From Alphaproteobacteria bacterium (GTDB lineage: Bacteria; Pseudomonadota; Alphaproteobacteria; Rhodobacterales; Rhodobacteraceae), in assembly GCA_030424865.1 (NCBI GenBank), contig JAUHVR010000007.1:143859-207858 (forward strand): a stretch of 64,000 nt of DNA. Reading direction: 5' to 3'. A model generated the notes under the pieces. That model did not search any database and was not told the DNA's origin. It was given only the letters and a program-made list of their open reading frames with translations. The number at the start of each line of letters is the position of its first letter. Position 1 is the first letter of the stretch. Shown in pieces: positions 8,220 to 16,782 of the stretch. The position numbers and the translations under genes were made by a program.

Positions 8220-8248
8220 TCTATAAACAGAGTCGTTCGGGGGATCAA
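8220..8248 (-). promoter_or_regulatory. Sigma-70 type promoter of tRNA-Val
   Basis: On the minus strand a -35 box TTGATC and a -10 box TATAGA are separated by exactly 17 bp. They lie about 65 bp upstream of the mature tRNA 5' end, with a predicted start near 8213. Both hexamers are close to consensus for housekeeping sigma. Confidence 0.7.
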
Positions 8249-8302
8249 GGGCTTTTGACGCAGGAAGTTTTATGTCTATCTTGATCGGGGACCGGAGGAC
8301 AA

Positions 8303-9157
8303 ATGCCAAGAACTGCCTTTGAGCTGAAACTGCCAGATCACCGCACATCGCGTGTGGTTTTCGCCTCTCCACATTCGTCGCGGGACTACCCCGCGTCCTT
8401 TCTGCGCAGCACGCTTTTGAACGAACACAGCGTGCGCAGCTCTGAGGATGCCTTTGTCGATCAACTCTTTGACTGCGCGCCGAAATTCGGTGCGCCGCTG
8501 TTGCTGGCTGGCGCGCCGCGTGCCTTTCTGGACCTCAACCGCGGCCCCGAAGAGCTGGACCCCGCTCTGATCGAAGGGGTGCGGCGGCAGGGGCACAATC
8601 CGCGGGTGGCTTCGGGCCTTGGCGTGATCCCGCGGGTCGTGTCGAACGGCCGCGCGATCTATCGCGGCAAGATTTCGGGGGCCGAGGCGCGGCGGCGGAT
8701 CGATGGCTATTGGCACCCCTATCACGCCGAGTTGCGGCGGCAGCTGAATGAAACCCGTGGTGCCTTTGGTCAAGCGATCCTGATCGACTGTCATTCCATG
8801 CCGCACGAGGCGGTCGGGCAGGTCAACACCGCCCAACGCCCCGAGATCGTGTTGGGCGACCGTTTCGGTGCCTCGGCCCATCCCGAGGTGGTTGACCACG
8901 TCGAAGCGGCCTTTGCCAGCGCCGGTCTGGTGGTGGCGCGGAACACTCCCTTTGCCGGGGCCTATGTGACCCAGACCTATGGCCGCCCCTCACGCGGCAT
9001 CCACGCCATCCAGGTCGAGATCGACAGATCGCTGTACATGGACGAACGCCGCGTGGTGCCAAACGCCCGGTTCGAGGCATTTCGCAGCCTGCTGCAGGGC
9101 GTCATCGCCGAGGTCGCCGATATTCTGCGGCCCGATCAGGCGCTGGCGGCTGAATAG
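8303..9157 (+). CDS. N-formylglutamate amidohydrolase family protein
   Basis: A 284-residue member of the N-formylglutamate amidohydrolase family, zinc hydrolases in a late step of histidine degradation. The family pattern is visible in VFASPHSSRDYP near the start, FLDLNRGPEELDP, YWHPYHAELRR, LIDCHSMP and QVEIDRSLYMDE at the end. A GGAGG ribosome-binding site sits 6 nt before the ATG. No hut genes are nearby, so its substrate is not certain; many solitary paralogues in this group are only provisionally named. Confidence 0.8.
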   Translation: MPRTAFELKLPDHRTSRVVFASPHSSRDYPASFLRSTLLNEHSVRSSEDAFVDQLFDCAPKFGAPLLLAGAPRAFLDLNRGPEELDPALIEGVRRQGHNPRVASGLGVIPRVVSNGRAIYRGKISGAEARRRIDGYWHPYHAELRRQLNETRGAFGQAILIDCHSMPHEAVGQVNTAQRPEIVLGDRFGASAHPEVVDHVEAAFASAGLVVARNTPFAGAYVTQTYGRPSRGIHAIQVEIDRSLYMDERRVVPNARFEAFRSLLQGVIAEVADILRPDQALAAE

Positions 9158-9228
9158 GCCGCTACGCGGTCGATCGAAGGGCAAGGCTGCAGACCGGCGC
9201 TTCGACGCAAACTTGAAACGTTGTGGGC

Positions 9229-10221
9229 TCAGGCGTCCAGCAGCTTGGACAGCGCCGCGCGCAGGGGCGCCTCGTCGTCAAAGGTCAGGCGCACGGGCAG
9301 GGTGATCACCTTTTGCCGAAAGCTGTCGGGCAGGCGCACGGCGTCTTTCTCGGTTGTGACCAGCTGCGCGCCGATCAGAAAGGCCTCTTGTTCCAGCCGG
9401 GTCATCAGCGCAGGTGTCAGCGGCTGGTGATCGGCCAGGGCCTCGCCGCGCCGCACATCCGCGCCAAGGGCGCGCAGGGTTGCAAAGAATTTCTCGGGGT
9501 AGCCAATGCCGGCAAAGGCCAGAACCGGCGTGCCGGCCCAGTCCATCCCGGTTTGCAATGGCTCCAACGCGCCGCGCAGGTGCGGCAAAGGCACATGCGT
9601 GCCCCAGGCGGCGTCGAACCGCTTTTGCGCGCCGGCGGGTCCAATTGACAGCAGCATCTGCGCGCGCGCCAGCCCTGCCGCAACGGGTTCGCGCAGGGGG
9701 CCAGCCGGAATGCAGCGCCCGTTGCCGAAACCGCGATGCGCGTCGACCACGATCAGCGACAGGTCCTTGTGCGGCTGGGGGTTCTGAAACCCGTCGTCCA
9801 GAATCACCACATCGGCCCCTTCCGATGCGGCAGCATTTGCGCCCAGCAGCCGGTCTTTCGAGACCCAGACCGGACAGAACGCAGCGATCAGCAGCGGCTC
9901 GTCCCCGGTCTGTGCGGCGTCATGCTGGCGCGGGTCGACTTGAATGGGGCCTTCGAGGTCACCCCCATACCCGCGCGACACGACGTGCGGCGTGACGCCC
10001 ATGTCCTGCAGGATCTGCACCAGCGCGATCACGGTGGGCGTCTTGCCCGTGCCCCCGGCGTTCAGGTTGCCGACACAGATCACCGGGACGGGCAGGTGTG
10101 TTCCGGGTTTCGCCACCCGGCGCGCGGTCGCGCCCGCATAGATCGCGCCCAGCGGTGACAGCAGCGCGGGCAGTATGCCCGGACGGACCGGCGGCGCGTC
10201 CCAAAAGCGTGGCGCGCGCAT
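9229..10221 (-). CDS. lpxK: Tetraacyldisaccharide 4'-kinase (lipid A 4'-kinase)
   Basis: A 330-residue inner-membrane-associated kinase that phosphorylates the 4' position of the lipid A disaccharide. The N terminus [23 protein letters not shown] carries the membrane-contacting segment. The P-loop [14 protein letters not shown] is near residue 50, and VILDDGFQN (catalytic DDG region) and [10 protein letters not shown] follow. The ATG at 10221 is chosen because it lies 1 nt from the waaA stop and gives the usual N terminus. It is the last gene of the minus-strand operon. Confidence 0.93.
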   Translation of the reverse strand: MRAPRFWDAPPVRPGILPALLSPLGAIYAGATARRVAKPGTHLPVPVICVGNLNAGGTGKTPTVIALVQILQDMGVTPHVVSRGYGGDLEGPIQVDPRQHDAAQTGDEPLLIAAFCPVWVSKDRLLGANAAASEGADVVILDDGFQNPQPHKDLSLIVVDAHRGFGNGRCIPAGPLREPVAAGLARAQMLLSIGPAGAQKRFDAAWGTHVPLPHLRGALEPLQTGMDWAGTPVLAFAGIGYPEKFFATLRALGADVRRGEALADHQPLTPALMTRLEQEAFLIGAQLVTTEKDAVRLPDSFRQKVITLPVRLTFDDEAPLRAALSKLLDA

Positions 10222-10222
10222 T

Positions 10223-11431
10223 TCAGGCCACCTCGGCCCGGTCAAGCGTTTCAAGGATCAACTCGACCAGCGTGTCGGTCAGCTGTGCGCCTCCGGTGAT
10301 CACGTCCCACCCGGCATGGGCCATGGCGGCAGACCGGTCAGGCATGATGGCGCGGGTGACCTCCGAGGCCAGCGCCTCGGTGTCGCGCACGACGCGGGCC
10401 GCGCCCGCCTCGCCCAGCCGCGCATAGGCGCGCGAGTGGTTCGAGACATTTGGGCCATGAAAGATGCAGGACCCGAGCGTTGCCGCATGATAGGGCGAAT
10501 GCCCGCCCACGCCATCGGTCAGCGACCCGCCGATGAACGAAACAGGGGCCAGCCGATACCACAGCCCGGCATCGCTACAGCGTTGCGAAATCATCACCTG
10601 GTTGCTGTCGCCGCGCGCGGCCTCGGGGTCGGCATCTGCGGCGCGCAGGTTCAGGTAGGTCAGCGCCCGCGCCTTGTCCGAGGCGGCCAGGTCCGGGACG
10701 GTCGCCAGAATCAGCAGCAACCGGTGCGAGGCGCGCAGGGCGCGGCGATGGGCCAACAGCACCGAGTTCAACTCGTCGGCGGTCACGAAGCTGGCAAACC
10801 AGACGGGGCGCGCGGCCAGCGCCTCGGAGTAGGTGTCGAGCAGCGTGCTGTCGCAGGGCAGCGGCAGCGGCGCTTCGTCCAGCGGGCCCAGCATCTGCAC
10901 CCGCGTCCGCGCCACGCCCAGGCGCATGACGCGCGCCATCGCGCCCTCATTGGCGGCAAAGACCCGGTGGAACAGCGTCAGCGTGGCAGGCGCGCTGTCC
11001 GGCAACCAACGCATGCCAGGCGTTTCAAAGATGTCGTCCTCGGCATTGACCAGCATCATCTGGCAGCCCGCCTTGGAGGCGCAATGCACCAGCGCTGGCC
11101 GCAGGGTGTTGCCCGCCCAAAGGCACAGCGCCGGGGACCAGTGTTTCAGAAAGGCCTCGCAGTCGGCCAGCGTGTCCTCTGGCAGGCGTTCGGCGACCAC
11201 CCCTTCGGGCAGGGTGTCGGGCTGCGCGCCGGTCAGGACAACATCCAGCTCGCCACGTTGCTGAAGGGCACGTTCGGCAAGGCTGAGCAATCCGGGCAGT
11301 TGGCTTGGGTCCGAGGCATGCAGCCACAGGATCGGCCCGTCCGGCCGTTTTTGCGCAGGGCTCCAACGCCCATCGCCGCGACCACGGGCCAGCGCAAGAT
11401 AGGCGTTCAGACTGAAGGGGCGCGATGGCAC
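10223..11431 (-). CDS. waaA: 3-deoxy-D-manno-octulosonic acid (Kdo) transferase
   Basis: About 402 residues. WaaA/KdtA adds Kdo from CMP-Kdo to lipid IVA at the inner membrane. Family features include [12 protein letters not shown], the nucleotide-sugar region [20 protein letters not shown] near residue 300, and [13 protein letters not shown] at 11431 is preferred because AGG lies 7 nt upstream and homologues begin close to [15 protein letters not shown] at 11461 is the alternative. LpxK follows after 1 nt. LpxK and WaaA act consecutively, which explains the pairing. Confidence 0.92.
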   Translation of the reverse strand: MPSRPFSLNAYLALARGRGDGRWSPAQKRPDGPILWLHASDPSQLPGLLSLAERALQQRGELDVVLTGAQPDTLPEGVVAERLPEDTLADCEAFLKHWSPALCLWAGNTLRPALVHCASKAGCQMMLVNAEDDIFETPGMRWLPDSAPATLTLFHRVFAANEGAMARVMRLGVARTRVQMLGPLDEAPLPLPCDSTLLDTYSEALAARPVWFASFVTADELNSVLLAHRRALRASHRLLLILATVPDLAASDKARALTYLNLRAADADPEAARGDSNQVMISQRCSDAGLWYRLAPVSFIGGSLTDGVGGHSPYHAATLGSCIFHGPNVSNHSRAYARLGEAGAARVVRDTEALASEVTRAIMPDRSAAMAHAGWDVITGGAQLTDTLVELILETLDRAEVA

Positions 11432-11497
11432 GGGATCACCTGGCTTCTGTGTCCGGGGCAAGAGTTGCGGCAGACCCTACCCGAGCGCCGCACAAGG

Positions 11498-12292
11498 TCA
11501 AGCGGCAGGCCGCCCAGCGGGCGCAAGCTGACCCATGATGTCGGCATGCAGATCGCTGTTGGCCGCGACCACGCCATTGGCCTGTGGATGGGCATTGTTG
11601 AAGCGCAGCGGATCGCCCGATTTGTCACTGGCCCGCGCCCCGGCTTCGGCCAGGATCAGGGCACCTGCGGCGATGTCCCATTCCCAGGCCGGGCGGAACG
11701 TCAGCATGGCGTCATAGCGGCCCTCGGCCACCAGGCACATGCGATAGGCCAGCGAGGGGCGGTGGCTGCGGTTGAAGCGGGGGGCATCGGTGCGCCAATG
11801 GGTGGGGGCAAGGTTGGGCTTGGTGGCCAGCACTGCGGCCCCGGTCAGTGCGCGCGTTCGGGCGGGGCGGATGGCCGCGCCATTCAGCGTCGCGCCGCCA
11901 CCCTGTTCGGCGGCATACAGCTTGCCCCGTTGAGGCAGAAAGACAACGCCAGCGGTCACGACACCCTGTTCTGCGACCGCAAGCGCATGCGCCCAGGTTT
12001 TTGACCCTTCGATCAGCGATCGCGTCCCGTCGATCGGGTCGACAATGAAGGTGCGTTCGGACGACAGGCGCGAGGCATCGTCGGGGCTTTCCTCACTCAG
12101 CCAGCCATAATCGGGCCGCGCCTCGCGCAGGACCGATTCCAGCATTGCGTTGGCCGCGTGATCCGCATTGGTCACGGGGCCCGCGTTGTCGGCCTTGTGC
12201 GTGACGTCAAGTTCCGCATCCAGAATTGGTTCGACCGCCTGCGCAGCCGCCTTTGCGGCGCGGATCAGCAGGGCAAGATCACTCTCCGGCAA
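11498..12292 (-). CDS. Inositol monophosphatase / CysQ-like 3'(2'),5'-bisphosphate nucleotidase
   Basis: A 264-residue lithium-sensitive phosphatase-fold protein. The metal-binding motifs are intact: WLSEESPDD, IVDPIDGTRSL and WEWDIAAGALILAEAGA. The family dephosphorylates PAP, PAPS or inositol phosphates; the sequence alone does not settle which. The start is a TTG inside the end of pmbA (14-nt overlap), giving [10 protein letters not shown], which looks like the usual start of this group. Its place between pmbA and waaA suggests co-transcription. Confidence 0.83.
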   Translation of the reverse strand: MPESDLALLIRAAKAAAQAVEPILDAELDVTHKADNAGPVTNADHAANAMLESVLREARPDYGWLSEESPDDASRLSSERTFIVDPIDGTRSLIEGSKTWAHALAVAEQGVVTAGVVFLPQRGKLYAAEQGGGATLNGAAIRPARTRALTGAAVLATKPNLAPTHWRTDAPRFNRSHRPSLAYRMCLVAEGRYDAMLTFRPAWEWDIAAGALILAEAGARASDKSGDPLRFNNAHPQANGVVAANSDLHADIMGQLAPAGRPAA

Positions 12293-13625
12293 GGGTCAGA
12301 CCTTCGACCAGCAGCGACGGCACCACGCGGGACAGCCAGGGGCGGGCGTCATTGGCGGGGCGCAACGTGCGCAGCATCTCGCGCAGGTTGCCGGCAATGG
12401 TCACGCCGCTGACGGGATAGGCGATCTCGCCGTTTTCGACCCAAAAGCCCGCGGCCCCGCGAGAATAATCGCCGGTGTTGGGGTTGATCGTCGACCCGAT
12501 CATCGAGGTCACGACAAGCCCGGTGCCCATCTCGGCCATCAGGTCGGCACGGCTTTGGTCGCCTTGCGTCAGCGCAAGGTTCCAGACGGTGGGCGAGGGC
12601 CCACCCGAGGTGCCCCGCGCCGCGTTCCCGGTCGAGGGCATGCCCAGCTTGCGCCCGGTCGCCAGATCCAGCGTCCAGCCGGTCAGCACCCCGTCCTTGA
12701 CCACGTCCCGTGCGCGCGTCGGCAGACCCTCGGCATCGAAGGGGCGCGAGGCCTCGGCCCGGGGGCGGTGGGGATCTTCGGTCAGGCTAAGGCCCGTTGG
12801 CAGAACCTCTTCGCCCAAGGCCTCGCGCAGCCACGAGGCGCCGCGCGCCACCGAACTGCCGTTGGCCGCCACAATCAGATGGCCGATCAGTGAGCTTGAG
12901 ATGCGTTCGTCAAAGAGCACCGGATAGGCACCCGTCTTGGGGCGCTTGGGGTTCATGCGTTCCAATGTGCGTTCCGCAGCCCGCGTGCCGATGTCGCGCG
13001 CCGAACGCAGGTCGGACTGAAAGATACGGCTGTCGCCGTCATAGTCGCGCTCCATCCCCGTGCCTTCGCCCGCGATGGCGACACAGGACACGGACCGGCT
13101 GGTGCGGGCATAGCCGCCCGAAAACCCGTTCGAGATCGCAATATGCACCTGCCGCGCGCCGTATCCGGCGCTTGCGGCGCTGACCTGGGTGATGCCTTCG
13201 ACCGCCAGCGCGGCGGCCTCGGCCTCTTGCGCATCGGCCTGCAGGGCCTCGGGTGCGGGCTCGGGCGTCGGGTCGGCCAGTTCCAGCGCGGCGGCATCCC
13301 AGTCGCGCGCCAACTGGTCGGGGTCGGCAACGCCGACGTCCGGATCCTCGGGAGCCTCGCGCGCCATGGCGACGGCGCGTTCGGCCATGATGGCCAGCGT
13401 CTCGGGCCGCGCATCAGACCCCGACACGTTTGCCACCCGCTGCCCGACAAAGACCCGCAGGCCGATATCCGTCGCCTCGGACCGTTCGGCCTGTTCCAGC
13501 GCGCCATTGCGCACATCGACCGAAACCGAGCTGCCGGTTACGGCAATTGCATCCGCCGCATCCGCGCCTGCCGCCTTGGCCGCCGCCAGCAATGCCTCTG
13601 TCAGGGTGTCCAGTGCCTGTGCCAT
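12279..13625 (-). CDS. pmbA: TldD/PmbA family metalloprotease subunit
   Basis: A 448-residue PmbA/TldE protein. With TldD, this family forms a zinc-dependent protease that processes modified peptides and is linked to microcin maturation and antitoxin turnover in E. coli; here the role is unknown. Features include [22 protein letters not shown] near the start and the glycine-rich [10 protein letters not shown] segment. The ATG at 13625 gives a normal-length protein; the frame continues open upstream but without family similarity. It heads the minus-strand operon and has no tldD nearby. Confidence 0.9.
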   Translation of the reverse strand: MAQALDTLTEALLAAAKAAGADAADAIAVTGSSVSVDVRNGALEQAERSEATDIGLRVFVGQRVANVSGSDARPETLAIMAERAVAMAREAPEDPDVGVADPDQLARDWDAAALELADPTPEPAPEALQADAQEAEAAALAVEGITQVSAASAGYGARQVHIAISNGFSGGYARTSRSVSCVAIAGEGTGMERDYDGDSRIFQSDLRSARDIGTRAAERTLERMNPKRPKTGAYPVLFDERISSSLIGHLIVAANGSSVARGASWLREALGEEVLPTGLSLTEDPHRPRAEASRPFDAEGLPTRARDVVKDGVLTGWTLDLATGRKLGMPSTGNAARGTSGGPSPTVWNLALTQGDQSRADLMAEMGTGLVVTSMIGSTINPNTGDYSRGAAGFWVENGEIAYPVSGVTIAGNLREMLRTLRPANDARPWLSRVVPSLLVEGLTLAGE

Positions 13626-13749
13626 CCGTCCTCCGACGTTTTCCTTGTCCGACAGGAGGTAGAGCCTTGGCCGCCCGCGTGCAAGGGCATCGCGCTTGAC
13701 ACCTGCGGCAAGGCGGGAAAGCCTGCGCGGCAGAGAGGGAGGGATCATC

Positions 13750-14502
13750 ATGCAGGCAAAAGTGGCCATTGTGACTGGCGCGGCGCGCGGGATCGGGTTG
13801 GCAACAACCGATCTGTTTCTGGAACGCGGGGTCAAGGTCGCCATGGTCGACCGCGATGTCGAGGCGCTGGCCCCCGAGGCCAAGGCCCGCGAAAACGTGC
13901 TGGCGCTGCCGCATGACGTCTCGGACCCCGAGGCGGTTGCCGCCATGGTGCGCGATACGCTGGACTGGGGCGGCCGCATCGACACGCTGATCAACAACGC
14001 GGGCGTGGCCGAGTTCGGCCCGATCGAAGAGACGGATTTCGCGAAGTGGCGGCGGGTCATGGAGACCAATCTGGACGGCGTGTTCCTGTGCGTGCAGGCC
14101 GCGACCGAGGCTTTGAAGGCCAGCAAGGGCAGCGTCGTGAACATCGCCTCGATCAGCGGCCTGCGCGCCTCGACCCTGCGGGTGGCCTATGGCACCTCGA
14201 AGGCGGCTGTGATCCAGCTGACCAAGCAACAGGCGGCGGAGCTGGGGGAATACGGCATCCGCGTGAACTGTGTCGCGCCGGGGCCGGTGCGCACCAAGCT
14301 GGCGATGGCCGTGCACACGCAGGAAATCATCGACGCCTATCACGATGCCATCCCGCTGAACCGCTATGGGTCCGAGCGCGAGATCGCCGAGGCGATTGTC
14401 TTTCTGGCCTCGGATGCCGCCAGCTATGTCACCGGACAGGTGATTGCGGCGGACGGCGGCTTTGACTCGACCGGGGTCGGATTGCCTGCCCTGCGCAAAT
14501 AG
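13750..14502 (+). CDS. Short-chain dehydrogenase/reductase (SDR)
   Basis: A 250-residue classical SDR. The cofactor loop TGAARGIG is at residues 8-15, NNAG near 85, the catalytic serine in IASISG near 136, and YGTSKAA gives the Tyr-x3-Lys pair near 149-153. The end SYVTGQVIAADGGFDSTG is typical. An AGAGGGAGGG ribosome-binding site lies just upstream. D37 in MVDRD after the second strand suggests NAD(H) preference. The substrate is unknown. It is followed 64 bp later by an aminotransferase, so the pair may serve one catabolic route. Confidence 0.9.
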   Translation: MQAKVAIVTGAARGIGLATTDLFLERGVKVAMVDRDVEALAPEAKARENVLALPHDVSDPEAVAAMVRDTLDWGGRIDTLINNAGVAEFGPIEETDFAKWRRVMETNLDGVFLCVQAATEALKASKGSVVNIASISGLRASTLRVAYGTSKAAVIQLTKQQAAELGEYGIRVNCVAPGPVRTKLAMAVHTQEIIDAYHDAIPLNRYGSEREIAEAIVFLASDAASYVTGQVIAADGGFDSTGVGLPALRK

Positions 14503-14531
14503 CAATTGCGCAAAGGCTCGGTGGGGTGCAG

Positions 14532-14545
14532 AATTTGATCAAATT
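14532..14545. promoter_or_regulatory. 14-bp perfect palindrome upstream of the aminotransferase
   Basis: AATTTGATCAAATT is a perfect palindrome in the 64-bp gap between the SDR and aminotransferase genes, 22 bp before the start codon. Its size and place suit a repressor or activator operator. The regulator is unknown. Confidence 0.45.
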
Positions 14546-14566
14546 TTTTGGCGGAGAGAACACGCG

Positions 14567-15916
14567 ATGAAGGATCAGAACTTTCTGAAGGAAAACAATG
14601 CCCGCCAGTTGTGGCATCCCATGGGGCATCCGGGTGAATCGCAAGAAACGCCTCCGGCGATCATCACCCATGCCGAGGGTGTGCGGATCACCGACATCGA
14701 TGGCCACACGGCGGTGGACGCGGTGGGCGGCCTGTGGTGCGTGAACCTGGGCTATTCGAACGACACGGTGAAAGAGGCGATCAGCCGTCAGCTGACCGAC
14801 CTGCCGTATTACTCGGCCTTTGCCGGATCGACGAACCCGGCGGCGATCGAGGCGGCTTACGCGGTGCAGGAATTCTTTGCCCCCGACGGCATGGCGCGGG
14901 TGTTCTTTACCTCTGGCGGCTCGGATTCGGTCGAAACCTGCCTGCGGCTGGCGCGGCAGTATCATAAGCTGCGCGGGGAACCGGCGCGCACCAAGTTCCT
15001 GAGCCTGAAAAAGGGCTATCACGGCACCCATTTCGGCGGGGCCAGCGTCAACGGAAACATCCGTTTCCGCACGGCCTATGAACCGCTCTTGCCGGGGGTC
15101 TTTCACCTGCCCTCGCCCTATGCCTATCGCAACCCGTTTGACGAAACGGACCCCGCGGCGCTGGCGCAAAAGATCGCGGCCGCGATGGAGGACGAGATCG
15201 CCTTTCAGGGCGCGGGCACCATCGCCGCCTTCATCATGGAGCCGATTCAGGGCGCTGGCGGGGTGATCGTGCCGCACGACACCTTTATGCCGCTGCTGCG
15301 CGAGATCTGTGATCGGCATGGCATCCTGATGATCAGCGACGAGGTGATCACCGGCTTTGGCCGCACTGGCGACTGGTCCGGTGCGCGGCACTGGGGGGTG
15401 CAGCCTGACATGATGAGCACCGCCAAGGGCATCACCTCGGGCTATTTTCCGGTCGGCGCGGCGTTGATCGGTGACAAGGTGGCCGAGGTTTTTGAAAGCG
15501 GCGGGTCGGATGCTGCGATCTTCCACGGCTATACCTACTCGGCGCACCCTGTCGGCGCGGCGGCGGTTGTGGCCTGTCTGGCGGAAACGCAGCGGCTGAA
15601 CCTCAAGGACAACGCCGCACCGCGCGGGCGGCAGCTGTACGAAGGCGTTCTGGCACTGGCGGAAAAGCACGACATCATCGGCGACGTGCGGGGCGGCCAC
15701 GGTCTGATGACCGGGATCGAGATTGTCAGCGACCGTTCCGCCAAGACCCCGATGGATGGCGAGACGATGAAGCGCATACACAGGGCGGCCTACGAGGCCG
15801 GGGCGATGGTGCGGCTGGGCATGCACAACATCCTGATGTCACCGCCGCTGACGATCACCGAGGATGAGGTTCAGGTCATCCTGGATGCCTTAGACGCCGG
15901 TTTCTCGGCGGCCTAA
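14567..15916 (+). CDS. Class III aminotransferase (omega-amino acid:pyruvate type)
   Basis: A 449-residue fold-type I PLP enzyme. The PLP-binding lysine is K287 in MSTAKGITSGYFPVGA. FFTSGGSDSVET binds the cofactor phosphate, and ISDEVITGFGRTGDW carries the PLP-contacting aspartate. The N terminus WHPMGHPGES is typical of omega-amino acid:pyruvate or taurine/beta-alanine type enzymes. A GGCGGAGAG ribosome-binding site precedes the ATG. The exact amine donor cannot be fixed. It ends in a 4-nt tail-to-tail overlap with the phosphatase gene. Confidence 0.9.
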   Translation: MKDQNFLKENNARQLWHPMGHPGESQETPPAIITHAEGVRITDIDGHTAVDAVGGLWCVNLGYSNDTVKEAISRQLTDLPYYSAFAGSTNPAAIEAAYAVQEFFAPDGMARVFFTSGGSDSVETCLRLARQYHKLRGEPARTKFLSLKKGYHGTHFGGASVNGNIRFRTAYEPLLPGVFHLPSPYAYRNPFDETDPAALAQKIAAAMEDEIAFQGAGTIAAFIMEPIQGAGGVIVPHDTFMPLLREICDRHGILMISDEVITGFGRTGDWSGARHWGVQPDMMSTAKGITSGYFPVGAALIGDKVAEVFESGGSDAAIFHGYTYSAHPVGAAAVVACLAETQRLNLKDNAAPRGRQLYEGVLALAEKHDIIGDVRGGHGLMTGIEIVSDRSAKTPMDGETMKRIHRAAYEAGAMVRLGMHNILMSPPLTITEDEVQVILDALDAGFSAA

Positions 15917-16650
15917 GACAGGACAGGCAGCGGAACGCGCCCGTCAGCGCCAAGCGTCCAGATCTCGCCATCCTCGAAGACGCCCACGGTCAGCGCCCGT
16001 CCATACCCGGCACCGGTGTCCAGATTGACCCGGTTCCGGTGACGTTCGGGCGTTTCCACCACCGTGTGACCGTGCACCACCAGCGCGCCGTGGTCGCCGG
16101 GATCCATCAGAAAGGTGCTGCGGATCCAGACGAGGTCATCTTCGTCCTGGCTGGCAAGCGGGATGCCGGGGCGCACCCCGGCATGAACGAAGAAAAGGCC
16201 GGGCTGTTCGTGGCTCAGGTGCAGCGACCGAAGAAAGCCTTTGTGTGCCTCGGGCACCATTTCGCGTGCCGAAAAGGCAACGTCACGCAGGCGCGCGCGT
16301 TCCTTGACGCTGACGCCGTATGAGGCAAGCGTTTCAAGCCCGCCGATGTTCTTGTGCAGCCAGTGGTAGCCCACCAGCAATTGTGGGTCATGCAGCGGGT
16401 GGGGTTCGGCCAGGAACCATTCGAACAGGCGGTCGTGGTTGCCTTTCAGACAGGTCCAGTTGCGCCCTTCGGCCAGCCCCTGTGACAGGCGTTCGATCAC
16501 GCCCTGGCTGTCGGGGCCGCGATCCACGTAGTCACCCAGAAAGACGATCCGGGCATCCGGGCCGCCGTCAGCCTCGATGTGCTCCAGCGCATTGTCCAGC
16601 TTGGTCAGGTTTCCGTGAATGTCGCCAACGGCGTAGATAGCAGAAGTCAT
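15913..16650 (-). CDS. Calcineurin-like serine/threonine-type metallophosphatase
   Basis: A 245-residue metallophosphatase with the metal-binding set GDIHGN (residues 9-14), GDYVDRGPDS and LKGNHDRLFEWF, and VVHGHTVVETP near the C terminus. The set matches bacterial PrpA/ApaH-like protein or diadenosine phosphatases; the substrate is not determinable. The ATG at 16650 gives the family start MTSAIYAVGDIHG. Its stop overlaps that of the convergent aminotransferase gene by 4 nt. The terminator at 16733-16757 isolates it from serA. Confidence 0.88.
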   Translation of the reverse strand: MTSAIYAVGDIHGNLTKLDNALEHIEADGGPDARIVFLGDYVDRGPDSQGVIERLSQGLAEGRNWTCLKGNHDRLFEWFLAEPHPLHDPQLLVGYHWLHKNIGGLETLASYGVSVKERARLRDVAFSAREMVPEAHKGFLRSLHLSHEQPGLFFVHAGVRPGIPLASQDEDDLVWIRSTFLMDPGDHGALVVHGHTVVETPERHRNRVNLDTGAGYGRALTVGVFEDGEIWTLGADGRVPLPVLS

Positions 16651-16732
16651 CGAAATGCGTCCTTGATCAACTGCCGCTCCTTTACACGGGGCTGCGCCAA
16701 GTGTCCAAGCAAGGGGGCGGCGCGGCAAAACA

Positions 16733-16757
16733 AAAGGCCGCCAAAGCGGCGGCCTTT
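16733..16757 (-). terminator. Rho-independent terminator of serA
   Basis: A perfect 10-bp stem (AAAGGCCGCC / GGCGGCCTTT, loop of 5) is followed on the minus strand by TTTTGTTTTG. It lies 26 nt past the serA stop. Confidence 0.82.
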
Positions 16758-16782
16758 ATCGGTCTTTGTACAGAGCCCGGGC

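Noticed and set aside
10175..12004. A 609-codon plus-strand frame opposite waaA and the CysQ-like gene
   Set aside because: Low-quality composition and no family features, while the opposite strand has well-known enzymes.
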